Positions 1 to 13,364 of a stretch of 64,000 bases of DNA are shown here, piece by piece (the first letter of the stretch is position 1; each line of letters opens with the position of its first letter). Location of the stretch: positions 744,001 to 808,000 of the forward strand of contig CAWBFD010000004.1 of NCBI GenBank assembly GCA_963788115.1, written 5' to 3'. Position numbers and translations under genes: made by a program. The stretch is from CAWBFD01 sp963788115 (GTDB lineage: Bacteria > Actinomycetota > Thermoleophilia > Solirubrobacterales > 70-9). Under the pieces are notes generated by a model that saw only the letters and a list, made by a program, of their open reading frames with translations, did not search any database and was not told the origin of the DNA.

Positions 1-218
1 TGCGGAGCCTCAAGGAGGGGCTCGGGAGCGCCGACTTCTGGCGGGTGCGGGTGGGGGTCGGGCGGCCGGACAGCACCGACCCCGAGGTGGTCTCGGCCTA
101 CGTGCTCGCGCGCTTCTCCGAGCCCGAGGAAGAGGTCCGGGACCTGATCGAGCGCGCGAGGGACGAGACCGAGCGGGTCGTGGAGCAGATCCACCTCGCG
201 CTGGAGCAGACGTCGTGA
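1..218 (+). CDS. pth: Peptidyl-tRNA hydrolase, C-terminal part (cut by window edge)
   Basis: The window opens inside a reading frame whose first whole codon is at base 3. About 71 residues remain. The stretch SLKEGLGSADFWRVRVGVGR is the typical Pth C-terminal segment (S-x-x-x-x-L-G-x-x-x-F-x-R-x-R-x-G-x-G-R-P), followed by the usual 'VLARFSEPEEE' helix. Pth frees tRNA from prematurely released peptidyl-tRNA in the cytoplasm. Its stop TGA (216-218) overlaps the GTG start of the next gene by 4 bases, so the two are probably translationally coupled. The catalytic His and Asn lie upstream of the window and cannot be checked. Location just before mfd fits many actinobacterial genomes. Confidence 0.85.
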   Translation, partial: RSLKEGLGSADFWRVRVGVGRPDSTDPEVVSAYVLARFSEPEEEVRDLIERARDETERVVEQIHLALEQTS

Positions 219-940
219 GCCGGTCGCTTGCGAGCTACGACGTCGACCAGCAGGGGGTCGCCCTGCTGCGACTCGACCGGCCCGAGGCGCGAAACGCGAT
301 CAACACGGAGATGCTCGAGACCATGATCGGGCATCTCGCCAGCGCCCGCGACGACGAGGCGGTGCGGGTTCTCGTGATCTCCTCCTCGGACCACATGGGG
401 CTCTCGGCCGGCGCCGACGTGCGCGAGCAGCTCGACCAGGACGGACGGGTGCATCGCATGGAGCTCTTCGCCCGCCTCTACGACGAGATCACGGGCTTCC
501 CCAAGCCCACGGTCGCCGCCTGTCACGGCGCGTGCGTCGGGGGCGGGGCTGAGATCGCCGTCGCCTGCGACCTGCGCGTGGGCGGCTCCAACCTCAGGCT
601 GAGGTTCCCCGGCGCCGCCCTGGGGGTGCCGGTCGGGCCGGCCCGGCTGGTCACCCTGTGCGGGCTCTCGGTCGCCAAGTATCTGCTCCTGACCTCGAAG
701 GAGGTCGACGCCGACATGGCCTATCGGTGGGGCCTGGTCCACAAGGTGGTGCCGGCAGCGGCGACCGAGGACCAGGCCCTGGTGCTCGCCGCCGCCGTGG
801 CGACGAACCCGCCCGAGGCGGTCGCCCGGCTGAAGCGCATGCTGCACGGGTGGGATCGGGTGGAGGAGCGCTCGCGGGCCGAGGGCGAGGGCCAGATCGA
901 GTGGCAGCGCTCCGGTCCGGGGCTGCCACCCGCGGACTGA
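215..940 (+). CDS. Enoyl-CoA hydratase/isomerase (crotonase) family protein
   Basis: A 241-residue crotonase-fold protein, slightly shorter than the usual 255-265. Visible landmarks are the CoA/oxyanion segment 'SAGADVREQL' (about residue 63), the glycine-rich 'ACHGACVGGGAEIAVACDLR' (about 99-118) and 'YRWGLVHKVVP' (about 171). The first catalytic glutamate of true hydratases (in GGGAE) is present. The position of the second (normally P-E before the L-G pair) reads F-P-G-A-A-L-G, so it is lost. Acyl-CoA binding is likely but classical water addition is doubtful; another crotonase reaction is possible. GTG start overlapping the pth stop (GTGA) supports this N-terminus. Family assignment is firm, the reaction is not. 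Confidence 0.85.
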   Translation: MSRSLASYDVDQQGVALLRLDRPEARNAINTEMLETMIGHLASARDDEAVRVLVISSSDHMGLSAGADVREQLDQDGRVHRMELFARLYDEITGFPKPTVAACHGACVGGGAEIAVACDLRVGGSNLRLRFPGAALGVPVGPARLVTLCGLSVAKYLLLTSKEVDADMAYRWGLVHKVVPAAATEDQALVLAAAVATNPPEAVARLKRMLHGWDRVEERSRAEGEGQIEWQRSGPGLPPAD

Positions 941-1061
941 CCCAGTCGCGACCCTAGAATGGCTGAGGCGGCCGCCACATACGGCCGCGGCACCCCGGCC
1001 GGACGCAAGTTCGGTCGTTCGTCGTGGCTTCTCACATCCTTTTAACCCACACGCGAAACTG

Positions 1062-4421
<3,360 letters not shown>

Positions 4422-4433
4422 TCTTCCCGGCTC

Positions 4434-5723
4434 GTGCGTACGCGGATAGAGACAAAACGCCTGGTCGCGCTGGTCCTGGGGGTGGCCCTGATCGCGACCG
4501 TCGTGGGGTTCGTGATCTGGGGCGATGTCGGCGACCCCGACGTCTCCGGCGATGAGATCGCCGTGGTGGAGGATGCCCCTGACGGCGAGATCTCGCAGGA
4601 GGACTTCGACGCGGCGCTCGAGCAGGCGGCCTCGAATCTCAACCTGCAGCAGGTTCCGCCCCCCGACAATCCCCAGTACGAGCAGGTGAAACAGGCGGCA
4701 CTCGCGCAGCTGATCCAAACGCGGTGGATCCGGGGTGAGGCGGCCGAGCGCGGGATCGAGCCCGCAGACCGCGACATCGATCAGCAGCTAGATCAGATCA
4801 TCCAGACACAGCTCGGCGGTCAGCAGGGATACGAGCAGTTCCTCAAGCAGTCGCCGTACACCGAGGAGGACGTCCGGGAGGTGGCCGAGATCAGCCTCCT
4901 CAGCACCCGAATCCAGGAGGAATCGGTGCCGACGACCGCGCCAGAGGTGTCCGAGGCGGAGATCGAGGAGAACTACGAGGCGACCGTCGAGCAGTACGTG
5001 GAGCCGGCGACGCGCGACGTTCGCCAGATCCTCAACCGGGACCAGGCGAAGGTCGAGCAGGCCAAGCAGATGCTGGAGCAGGACGACTCGGCTCAGAGCT
5101 GGAAGCGGGTGGCCGAGCGCTACTCGACCGACGACGCGACCTCGAGCCAGGGAGGGTTGCGCCGCGACGTGGTCCAGGGTCAGAGTGAGCCGGCCCTTGA
5201 CGCGCAGATCTTCACCGCCCCGGTCGGTGAGCTGGTGGGCCCGGTCCAGGGCGACGGCGGCTGGTATCTGATCCAGGTGGTGGCCGAGCAGCCGGAACAG
5301 ACGACGCCGCTCTCCGAGGTCTCGGACCAGATCCGCCAGCAGATCCAGCAGGGGAAGCAGGCCGAGATCTCGGCCGCCTTCCAGGAGGACTTTCTCACCA
5401 AGTGGCGCTCGCGGACGTTCTGCGCTGACGAGTACGCCGGCGATCTCTGCGCCAACAGCCCTCCGGCCGCCGACACCTGCCCGACCGACGACCCGGCTGA
5501 GCGCGAGCGCGCGGAGCCGGAGGTCCTGGAGCAGGGCTGCGAAGCGCCCGTAACCCAGCGCCCGGTGGTGGATCCCGGCGATACCTTCGTCGCTGCCGGC
5601 GGGCAGCCGAACGCGAAGTATCAGGACGTGCAACGCCCGCTCCCTGCCGGCGTGACGACCACACCTCCGCCGGGAACGGTGCCGCTGGGACCGCAGGGCG
5701 CGCCGCCGGTGCCGCCCGGTTGA
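4434..5723 (+). CDS. Membrane-anchored SurA/PpiC-type peptidyl-prolyl isomerase or foldase
   Basis: A 429-residue extracytoplasmic chaperone candidate. Residues about 10-29 (LVALVLGVALIATVVGFVIW) form one N-terminal membrane anchor after a basic start. There follows a glutamine/glutamate-rich SurA-like N domain (about 45-165) and a PpiC/parvulin domain (about 180-290: 'TRDVRQILN', 'YSTDDATSSQGGLRRD', 'VGELVGPVQGDGGWYLIQV'). The C-terminal tail has four cysteines (FCADEYAGDLC, DTC, QGC) that could form disulfides outside the cell, then a proline-rich end. It probably helps fold secreted proteins. GTG start chosen because it directly precedes the basic anchor sequence. Sits between mfd and mazG, a common actinobacterial order. 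Confidence 0.85.
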   Translation: MRTRIETKRLVALVLGVALIATVVGFVIWGDVGDPDVSGDEIAVVEDAPDGEISQEDFDAALEQAASNLNLQQVPPPDNPQYEQVKQAALAQLIQTRWIRGEAAERGIEPADRDIDQQLDQIIQTQLGGQQGYEQFLKQSPYTEEDVREVAEISLLSTRIQEESVPTTAPEVSEAEIEENYEATVEQYVEPATRDVRQILNRDQAKVEQAKQMLEQDDSAQSWKRVAERYSTDDATSSQGGLRRDVVQGQSEPALDAQIFTAPVGELVGPVQGDGGWYLIQVVAEQPEQTTPLSEVSDQIRQQIQQGKQAEISAAFQEDFLTKWRSRTFCADEYAGDLCANSPPAADTCPTDDPAERERAEPEVLEQGCEAPVTQRPVVDPGDTFVAAGGQPNAKYQDVQRPLPAGVTTTPPPGTVPLGPQGAPPVPPG

Positions 5724-5781
5724 TCCACTAGTCATCGCCGCCACCGACCCCACCTCGCGCGCGCTCGCCCGACTCGACGAG

Positions 5782-6465
5782 GTGACCCGACGGCTCCGGC
5801 GGGAATGCCCGTGGGATCGCGAGCAGGACGAGCGCTCGATCGTCCCGCATACGGTCGAGGAGGCGTACGAGCTGGCCGATGCGGCCGACCGCGGCGACGA
5901 CGCCAAGCTCCTCGACGAGCTCGGCGATGTCCTCTTTCAGGTCTACTTCCTGGCGCTGCTCTTGGAGGAGCGCTCGAGCGGCAGCCTGGCCGAGGTGGCC
6001 GAGGCGATGACCGCGAAGCTGATCCGGCGGCATCCGCACGTGTTCGGGGACGCGGAGGCGACGACCGCCGGCGAGGTCCTGACCAACTGGGATCGGATCA
6101 AGCGCGAGGTCGAGGGAAGGGGCGCCGGCGAGCCGTTCGCGGACGTGCCCGAGAACCTCCCGGGACTGCTCTACGCGCGCAAGCTGCTGCGTCGCGCGGC
6201 ATCGGCCGGGCTCGCGGGGCCGACGGAGCATGCGCCCGCGGCGCTCGCCTCGGCGGGCGCTGAGCTCGAGGCGCTCGCGGGCGCCGTCGGCGCCGGCGCC
6301 AGCGCTGGCCCAACCGCCGATCCGGCCGCGCGCGAGGCTCTGGAGCAACGGTTCGGCGCGTTGCTGCTGGCGATCGTCGACGCGGCCCGCCAGCTGAAGG
6401 TGGACCCCGAGCTTGCGCTGAGGGCCGCGGCGGAGCGGCTCGTTGCGTCGGCGCGGTCCAGGTGA
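5782..6465 (+). CDS. mazG: Nucleoside triphosphate pyrophosphohydrolase MazG
   Basis: MazG hydrolyses NTPs/dNTPs to NMPs and pyrophosphate, cleaning the nucleotide pool. The N-terminal domain shows 'CPWDREQDERS' (about residues 11-21), the metal-binding EExxE as 'EEAYELADAAD' and the second acidic pair as 'LLDELGDVLFQVYF'. The C-terminal MazG repeat is degenerate: it ends normally with 'LKVDPELALRAAAERL' but lacks the E-L-G-D motif. GTG at 5782 is the only ordinary start, yet the homology-like helix 'LARLDE' is open upstream to about 5731, so a few N-terminal residues may be missing or a rare start may be used. It lies 58 bases after the foldase gene and 15 bases before the next gene. Confidence 0.9.
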   Translation: MTRRLRRECPWDREQDERSIVPHTVEEAYELADAADRGDDAKLLDELGDVLFQVYFLALLLEERSSGSLAEVAEAMTAKLIRRHPHVFGDAEATTAGEVLTNWDRIKREVEGRGAGEPFADVPENLPGLLYARKLLRRAASAGLAGPTEHAPAALASAGAELEALAGAVGAGASAGPTADPAAREALEQRFGALLLAIVDAARQLKVDPELALRAAAERLVASARSR

Positions 6466-6480
6466 AAGGCTGGTGGCGGG

Positions 6481-7719
6481 ATGAATGCCGGGCGCGATGA
6501 TGCGATGCGGGTCCTGATCATCGGCGGCGGCATCGCCGGGCTCGAGGCGCTGATCGGCCTCTCGGACCTGGCCGGGGATCGGGTTGCGATCACCCTGGTC
6601 GCGCCGGACCCCGAGTTCACCTACAAGCCGATGACGGTCGAGGAACCGTTCTCGCCGACGCCCGCGGAGCGCCACGAGCTGGCGCCGATCGCGGCCGAGT
6701 TCGATGCGCGCTTCGTCCAGGCCGCGCTGACGAGCATGCGCCCCGGCGAGCACCTTGCCGAGCTCAGCGACGCGTCTGCGCTTACCTACGACGCGGCGAT
6801 CGTCTGCATCGGGGCCCGCCAGCGGGCGGCGTTCGAGCGGGCCGCCGCCCTGCGGGTCGCGGGCGAGCCGCTGCCGATCAACGACCTCTTGCGTGCCGCC
6901 GCCGCGCACGACTCCCGGCGGATCGCCTTCGTTGTGCCGCCCGGGGTGAGCTGGCCGCTTCCGATCTACGAGGTCGCTCTGATGGCTGATCGTCGGGCTT
7001 CCGAGCTCGGCCTCGAGGTCACCTCGCTCGTGGTGACGCCCGAGGCGGCGCCGCTGATCATGTTCGGTCGGATGCCGTCGGACGCGGTCGCCTCCCTGCT
7101 CAGAGGACGGGGGATCGAGACACGCCTGAGCGTGCACGCGCACGAGGGCGACGACGGCGAGATCGTCCTCGCTCCGGGGGAGGAGCCGCTCGAGGCGGGC
7201 GCAGTGGTGGCGCTGCCGCGGCTCGAGGGGCCGGGGGTACCCGGGCTGCCCGCCGACGAGGGCGGCTTCATCCCGATCGATGAGCACGCGCGGGTGAAGG
7301 GCACCGACGACGTGCACGCGGCCGGGGACGGGGCCAACTTCCCGATCAAGCAGGGCGGGATCGGCACCCAGCAGGCCGACGCCGCGGCCGAGTGGATCGC
7401 GGCAAGGGCCGGCGCCGAGATCGAGCCACGGCCCTTCCGCCCGATCCTGCGCGGCAAGCTGATCACCGGCGATGAGACCCTGAGCATGCGGGCAGAGGTG
7501 ACCGGCGGCGCCGGGGAGGGCAAGGCCTCGGCCGACTACCTCTGGTGGCCCCCGCACAAGGTCAGCGGCCGCTATCTCGCCGCCTGGCTCGCCGGCGAGA
7601 CCCCTCAGGCCGAGCCCGAGCCCCCGCGCCGGCCGGTCGACATCGAGCTCGAGCTCCCGCACGAGTGGCACCGGAAGCCGATGGCTCTCGACCCGTACGG
7701 GCCGTTGCGGAGCGACTAG
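6481..7719 (+). CDS. FAD/NAD(P)-binding oxidoreductase (sulfide:quinone-reductase-like fold)
   Basis: A 412-residue flavoprotein of the two-dinucleotide-binding-domain type. The FAD Rossmann motif 'MRVLIIGGGIAGLEAL' is at about residues 9-24, 'EFTYKPMTVEEPF' follows, and the second FAD segment 'DDVHAAGDGANFPIKQGGIG' is near residue 282. The layout resembles sulfide:quinone oxidoreductases and related NDH-2-like enzymes. I do not see the conserved redox cysteine pair of true SQRs (one Cys, in 'VCIGARQRA'), so the substrate is unknown. ATG 6481 is used here; ATG 6505, immediately before the Rossmann motif, is an equally good start. It follows mazG by 15 bases and is probably co-transcribed. Confidence 0.75.
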   Translation: MNAGRDDAMRVLIIGGGIAGLEALIGLSDLAGDRVAITLVAPDPEFTYKPMTVEEPFSPTPAERHELAPIAAEFDARFVQAALTSMRPGEHLAELSDASALTYDAAIVCIGARQRAAFERAAALRVAGEPLPINDLLRAAAAHDSRRIAFVVPPGVSWPLPIYEVALMADRRASELGLEVTSLVVTPEAAPLIMFGRMPSDAVASLLRGRGIETRLSVHAHEGDDGEIVLAPGEEPLEAGAVVALPRLEGPGVPGLPADEGGFIPIDEHARVKGTDDVHAAGDGANFPIKQGGIGTQQADAAAEWIAARAGAEIEPRPFRPILRGKLITGDETLSMRAEVTGGAGEGKASADYLWWPPHKVSGRYLAAWLAGETPQAEPEPPRRPVDIELELPHEWHRKPMALDPYGPLRSD

Positions 7720-7763
7720 AGCCAGCCTAGAGGCCAGTGAGCGGATTGCTGTCGCCGCCGGCC

Positions 7764-8888
7764 TCAGAAACGCGGCACCTTGCGCGGGTCGCTCAGCTCG
7801 GCGTTCGCCAACAGGCGGCGGACCTGGCCGGCGATCTCGAGGTCCTCGCGGGAGGCGACCACCAGCACAGCCACCGCGCCGGCGGGGGCGCCGATCTCCG
7901 CGTCTCCCGTGGCCGCTTGATTTCGCACCCGATCGATTTCCACCCCGAGGAAGCGAAGGCCGTCGGCCGCGAGCTCGCGCACCTCGGTTGAGCGCTCGCC
8001 GACCCCACCGGTGAAGGCGAGCGCATCGAGCCCCCCCAACGAGGCCGCCATGCTCGCGATCATCGCGCGAAGCCGGTGAACATAGACGTCGAGCCCGAGC
8101 TGAGCGTCGCCGTCCCCGCCGGCCGCGCGGGCCACAACCTCCCGCATGTCGGCGGTGCCCGCAAGCCCCAGCAGGCCCGACTCGTGCTCGAGAGCCTCGG
8201 CCAGCTCGCGCTCGGTCATCGCCTCGCGCTCGAGCAGCCAGAGCAGCAGGCCCGGGTCGACGGAGCCGGAGCGGGTCGCCATCACCAGCCCCTCGAGCGG
8301 AGTGAACCCCATCGTGGTGTCCACCGCCCGCCCCCCGCGAACGGCGGCGAGCGATGCCCCCGCGCCCAGGTGGCAGCTGACCAGGCGTAGGTCCTCCCAC
8401 CCGAGCAGCTCTGCGGCCCGCCGGGCCGCGTAGGCGTGGGAGAGCCCATGGAAGCCGTAGCGGCGAAGCCCGAATCGCCGACGCCAGGCACTCGGCAGGG
8501 CATAGGTGCCGGCGGCCGGCGGCAGGGTCGCGTGAAAGGCGGTGTCGAAGCAGGCTACCGCCGGCACCTCGGGCAGGGCCACGCTGACCGCGTCGAGCGC
8601 GGCGAGCGACTTCGGCTGGTGGAGGGGGGCGAGGTCGACCAGCTCGCCGAGGGCGGCCCTGACCTCCGCGTCGATCAGCACGGCCTCCCGGAAGCGCTCG
8701 CCGCCATGGACGACCCGGTGGCCGACGGCGTCAGGCGCGCCGATGCCCTCCAGCGCGGCCACCACGTCGCCCTCGGTCACCTCCCCGCGTGCCAGAGCGA
8801 GGTCATGGGTGGCAAGCGTCTCGTCACGGGAGCCGAGGAGGCGCAGCTTGAGGCTGCTCGAGCCGGCGTTGACGACCAGCACCCGCAA
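7764..8888 (-). CDS. ackA: Acetate kinase
   Basis: A 374-residue acetate kinase (family about 400) converting acetyl phosphate plus ADP to acetate plus ATP. Signature segments are all present: 'NAGSSSLKLRL' at the N-terminus, 'HRVVHGGERF', 'ACFDTAFHATLPPAA', 'GFHGLSHAYAARRA', the phosphate loop 'SCHLGAGASLAAVRGGRA' and 'LAFTGGVGERSTEVRE'. It is read after the phosphoketolase gene with only 12 bases between them, so the acetyl phosphate made by that enzyme is passed to this one in the same operon. Start is TTG at 8888; GTG two codons later is an alternative. Convergent with the flavoprotein gene (44-base gap). Confidence 0.96.
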   Translation of the reverse strand: MRVLVVNAGSSSLKLRLLGSRDETLATHDLALARGEVTEGDVVAALEGIGAPDAVGHRVVHGGERFREAVLIDAEVRAALGELVDLAPLHQPKSLAALDAVSVALPEVPAVACFDTAFHATLPPAAGTYALPSAWRRRFGLRRYGFHGLSHAYAARRAAELLGWEDLRLVSCHLGAGASLAAVRGGRAVDTTMGFTPLEGLVMATRSGSVDPGLLLWLLEREAMTERELAEALEHESGLLGLAGTADMREVVARAAGGDGDAQLGLDVYVHRLRAMIASMAASLGGLDALAFTGGVGERSTEVRELAADGLRFLGVEIDRVRNQAATGDAEIGAPAGAVAVLVVASREDLEIAGQVRRLLANAELSDPRKVPRF

Positions 8889-8900
8889 GTTCGTGTCCCG

Positions 8901-11336
8901 CTAGGCGGGCGCCCCGCGCTGCTCGAGCGTTCCCTCCGCCCCGGGCCAGACCCAGTCGCGCACGTCCGGTGCGTCGTCGCCGACCTCCCGGGTGTAGGTG
9001 CGATGGCGAAGGCGCTCGTCCACCATCCGCTGGCGCAGCTCCGCGGCCCGCTCCCCGAGGCCGGGCACGCGGTCGATGACGTCGATCACCAGGTGGAAGC
9101 GGTCGAGGTGGTTCAGCATGACCATGTCGAACGGCGTCGTCGTCGTGCCCTCCTCCTTGTAGCCACGCACGTGAAAGTTGACGTGGTTGCGGCGGCGGTA
9201 GGTGAGCCGGTGGATCAGCGACGGGTAGCCGTGGTAGGCGAAGATCACCGGCCGATCGTCGGTGAACAGCGCATCGAACTCCGCGTCGCCCATGCCGTGT
9301 GGATGCTCGGTCGGGGGCTGCAGGCGCATCAGGTCGACAACGTTCACGACCCGCACCCGCAGCTCATGGAGCTCGTGCCGCAGGATCGCGGCCGCCGCAA
9401 CGGTCTCGAGCGTCGGGATGTCGCCGGCGCAGGCGAGCACCACGTCCGGCTCGCCGTGCCCGTTGCTCGCCCACTCCCAGATGCCGAGCCCCCGGGTGCA
9501 GTGCGAGATCGCCTCGTCCATCGGCAGGTAATCGAGCGCCGGCTGCTTGCCGGCGACGATCACGTTGACATAGTGGCGGCTGCGCAGGCAGTGGTCGGCC
9601 ACCGAGAGCAGGCAGTTGGCGTCCGGGGGGAGGTAGACGCGGATGATCTCGGCCTTCTTGTTGGCGACGTGATCGATGAAGCCCGGGTCCTGGTGTGAGA
9701 AGCCGTTGTGGTCCTGGCGCCATACGTGCGATGAGAGCAGGTAGTTGAGCGAGGCGATCGGTTGCCGCCAGGGGATTTCGCGAGTCACCTTGAGCCACTT
9801 CGCATGCTGGTTGAACATCGAGTCGACGATGTGGACGAAGGCCTCGTAGCAGTTGAAGAGCCCGTGGCGTCCGGTCAGCAGGTAGCCCTCGAGCCAGCCC
9901 TGGCACAGGTGCTCGGAGAGCACCTCCATCACGCGGCCGTCCGGGGCGAGATGCTCGTCGGTCTCGAGGAGCTCCGCGTCCCAGGCGCGGTCGGTCGCCT
10001 GGAACACGGCGTCGAGCCGGTTCGAGGCGGTCTCGTCCGGACCCATGATCCGGAAGCTGGCCGGGTTCTCGGTGACGATGTCGCGCAGGAACGCTCCCAG
10101 GACCCGCGTCGGCTCGCTGGAGCGTCGCCCGGGCTCCGGCACCTCGACGGCGTAGTCGCGGAAGTCGGGGAGGTCGAGCCCGCGCAGGAGCAGGCCGCCG
10201 TTCGCGTGCGGGTTGGCGCCCATGCGCCGCTCGCCCTCGGGCGCCAGCGCCGTCACCTCCTCGTGCGGCCGCCCCTGTTCGTCGAAGAGCTCGGCGGGGC
10301 GGTAGCTCCGCAGCCACTCCTCCAGCTGTCGCAGGTGGTCCGGATCGGAGCCGATCTGGGCGAGGGGGACCTGGTGCGAGCGGAACGAGCCCTCCGTCGG
10401 GAGCCCGTCGACCGACTTCGGGCCGGTCCAGCCCTTGGGCGTGACCAGCACGATCATCGGCCACCTGGGTCGCTCGGCCGGGCGACCCTCGCGGGCCTCG
10501 GCCTGAATCCGCTTGATCTCGCCCACGGCCTGGTCGAGCGCCGCCGCCATGGCGTCGTGCATCGGGACGGGGTCCGAGCCCTCGACGAAGAGCGGCGCAT
10601 GGCCGTATCCCCCGAGCAAGGCGCTCAGCTCCTCGCGAGGGATCCGGGCGAGCACCGTGGGGTTGGCGATCTTGTAGCCGTTCAGGTGCAGGATCGGAAG
10701 CACCGCTCCGTCGCGCGCCGCGGCGACGAACTTGTTCGAGTGCCAGCTCGCCGCGAGCGGGCCGGTCTCGGCCTCGCCGTCGCCGACGACGCAGCAGACG
10801 AGCAGGTCCGGGTTGTCGAAGGCGGCGCCGTAGGCGTGGGCCAGGGAATAGCCGAGCTCGCCGCCCTCGTTGATCGAGCCGGGCGTCTCGGGGGCGGCGT
10901 GGCTCGGGACCCCGCCCGGAAACGAGAACTGGCGGAAGAGCCGGCGCATGCCGTCCTCGTCGCGGCTCACGTGCGGGTAGATCTCGCTGTAGCTGCCCTC
11001 GAGCCAGGTGTTGGCGACGAGGCCGGGGCCGCCGTGCCCGGGCCCGGTGACGTAGATCGCGTTCAGGTCGTGCTTCCTGATCGCGCGGTTCATGTGCGCA
11101 TAGACGAAGTTGAGCCCGGGGGTAGTGCCCCAGTGGCCGAGCAGTCGCGGCTTCACGTGCTCCAACGCCAGCGGCTGTCGCAGCAGCGGGTTGTCGAGCA
11201 GGTAGATCTGACCGACCGAGAGGTAGTTGGCGGCCCGCCAGTACGCATCGATGCGTTCCGCTTCGTCGGGCGTGAGATTTCGTGCGTCCACGGAGCGAAG
11301 AGTTACATCTGCGCCATGAGTAGGCTCGGCTCGCAA
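8901..11336 (-). CDS. xfp: Xylulose-5-phosphate/fructose-6-phosphate phosphoketolase
   Basis: An 811-residue ThDP enzyme splitting xylulose-5-P (or fructose-6-P) with phosphate into acetyl phosphate and glyceraldehyde-3-P (or erythrose-4-P). Hallmarks: 'AYWRAANYLSVGQIYL' near the start, 'HWGTTPGLNFVYAH', 'YVTGPGHGGPGLVAN', the ThDP motif 'VVGDGEAETGPLAASWHSNK', and 'HQDPGFIDH' in the second half. The annotated start is TTG at 11336; GTG at 11291, giving MDARNLTPDEAERID, looks more like the family N-terminus and would shorten it by 15 residues. It is divergent from the DUF4389 gene with 20 bases between start codons (more if the GTG start is right), so both promoters must lie in this small space. 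Confidence 0.97.
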   Translation of the reverse strand: MRAEPTHGADVTLRSVDARNLTPDEAERIDAYWRAANYLSVGQIYLLDNPLLRQPLALEHVKPRLLGHWGTTPGLNFVYAHMNRAIRKHDLNAIYVTGPGHGGPGLVANTWLEGSYSEIYPHVSRDEDGMRRLFRQFSFPGGVPSHAAPETPGSINEGGELGYSLAHAYGAAFDNPDLLVCCVVGDGEAETGPLAASWHSNKFVAAARDGAVLPILHLNGYKIANPTVLARIPREELSALLGGYGHAPLFVEGSDPVPMHDAMAAALDQAVGEIKRIQAEAREGRPAERPRWPMIVLVTPKGWTGPKSVDGLPTEGSFRSHQVPLAQIGSDPDHLRQLEEWLRSYRPAELFDEQGRPHEEVTALAPEGERRMGANPHANGGLLLRGLDLPDFRDYAVEVPEPGRRSSEPTRVLGAFLRDIVTENPASFRIMGPDETASNRLDAVFQATDRAWDAELLETDEHLAPDGRVMEVLSEHLCQGWLEGYLLTGRHGLFNCYEAFVHIVDSMFNQHAKWLKVTREIPWRQPIASLNYLLSSHVWRQDHNGFSHQDPGFIDHVANKKAEIIRVYLPPDANCLLSVADHCLRSRHYVNVIVAGKQPALDYLPMDEAISHCTRGLGIWEWASNGHGEPDVVLACAGDIPTLETVAAAAILRHELHELRVRVVNVVDLMRLQPPTEHPHGMGDAEFDALFTDDRPVIFAYHGYPSLIHRLTYRRRNHVNFHVRGYKEEGTTTTPFDMVMLNHLDRFHLVIDVIDRVPGLGERAAELRQRMVDERLRHRTYTREVGDDAPDVRDWVWPGAEGTLEQRGAPA

Positions 11337-11356
11337 TCCACCGGAGGTGATGCCCG

Positions 11357-11992
11357 ATGAACGACGCCTACCCCTTGACCTTCTCGGTCGACTACCCCGA
11401 GCGGGACCTCAACCGTCTCGCTACGGCCTTCCGCATCTTCATCGCAATCCCGATCGTGATCCTGCTCGCGTCGGTCGCCGGTTACACCCGCGGATACAGC
11501 GACACGGGGGCGGACGCCTCCACGACCGTGGTGGTCGGGGGTGTCGGCCTGCTGTTCCTCCCGCCGCTCCTGATGCTGCTCTTCCGGGAGAAGTACCCAC
11601 GGTGGTGGTTCGACTGGAACCGCGAGCTCCTCAGATTCATGAACCGGGTCGGGATCTACCTGGCGCTGATGGACGACCGCTATCCGTCCACCGACGAACG
11701 CCAATCCGTGCATCTCGAGTTCGAGTATCCGGAGGCTGAGCGGCAGCTCAACCGCTTCCTGCCGCTGGTCAAGTGGCTGCTGGCGATTCCCCACTACATC
11801 GTGTTGGCCATCCTCTATCTCGGCGTCCTGTTCGCGCTGATCGCGGCATGGTTCGCGATTCTGTTCACCGGGCGATATCCGCGCGGGCTCTTCGACTATG
11901 TCGAGGGGGTGATCCGCTGGCATAACCGGGTGGTCGCCTACGCCGCCATCCTCGTCACCGACCGCTACCCGCCTTTCCGCCTGAGGCAGTAA
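11357..11992 (+). CDS. DUF4389 membrane protein
   Basis: A 211-residue membrane protein of unknown function. It shows the family pattern: N-terminal 'YPLTFSVDYPERDLNRL', membrane helices at about residues 26-42 and 57-73, the motif 'RWWFDWNRELLRFMNRVGIY' with 'LALMDDRYPSTDE', then a second half with helices around 140-170 and 'TGRYPRGLFDYVEGVIRWHN'. The two halves look like a tandem repeat of the same unit (Y-P-R-x-x-F-D-x). A strong Shine-Dalgarno GGAGGTGA at 11343-11350, 6 bases before the ATG, fixes the start. Divergent from phosphoketolase. Its role is not known. Confidence 0.85.
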   Translation: MNDAYPLTFSVDYPERDLNRLATAFRIFIAIPIVILLASVAGYTRGYSDTGADASTTVVVGGVGLLFLPPLLMLLFREKYPRWWFDWNRELLRFMNRVGIYLALMDDRYPSTDERQSVHLEFEYPEAERQLNRFLPLVKWLLAIPHYIVLAILYLGVLFALIAAWFAILFTGRYPRGLFDYVEGVIRWHNRVVAYAAILVTDRYPPFRLRQ

Positions 11993-12058
11993 AGCCGCCC
12001 GACGCGGGCGCGCTCATCCCCACTTAACCGCTCCTGACAAAATTCCCCGCCGCTCCCG

Positions 12059-13336
<1,278 letters not shown>

Positions 13337-13364
13337 TCGCGCGGCCGCATCGAACCCATGAGGC

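Noticed and set aside
5728..8400. 890-codon minus-strand frame across mazG and the flavoprotein
   Set aside because: High GC removes stops on the opposite strand. Composition is unnatural (Arg, Gly, Pro blocks) and both plus-strand genes have clear family motifs.
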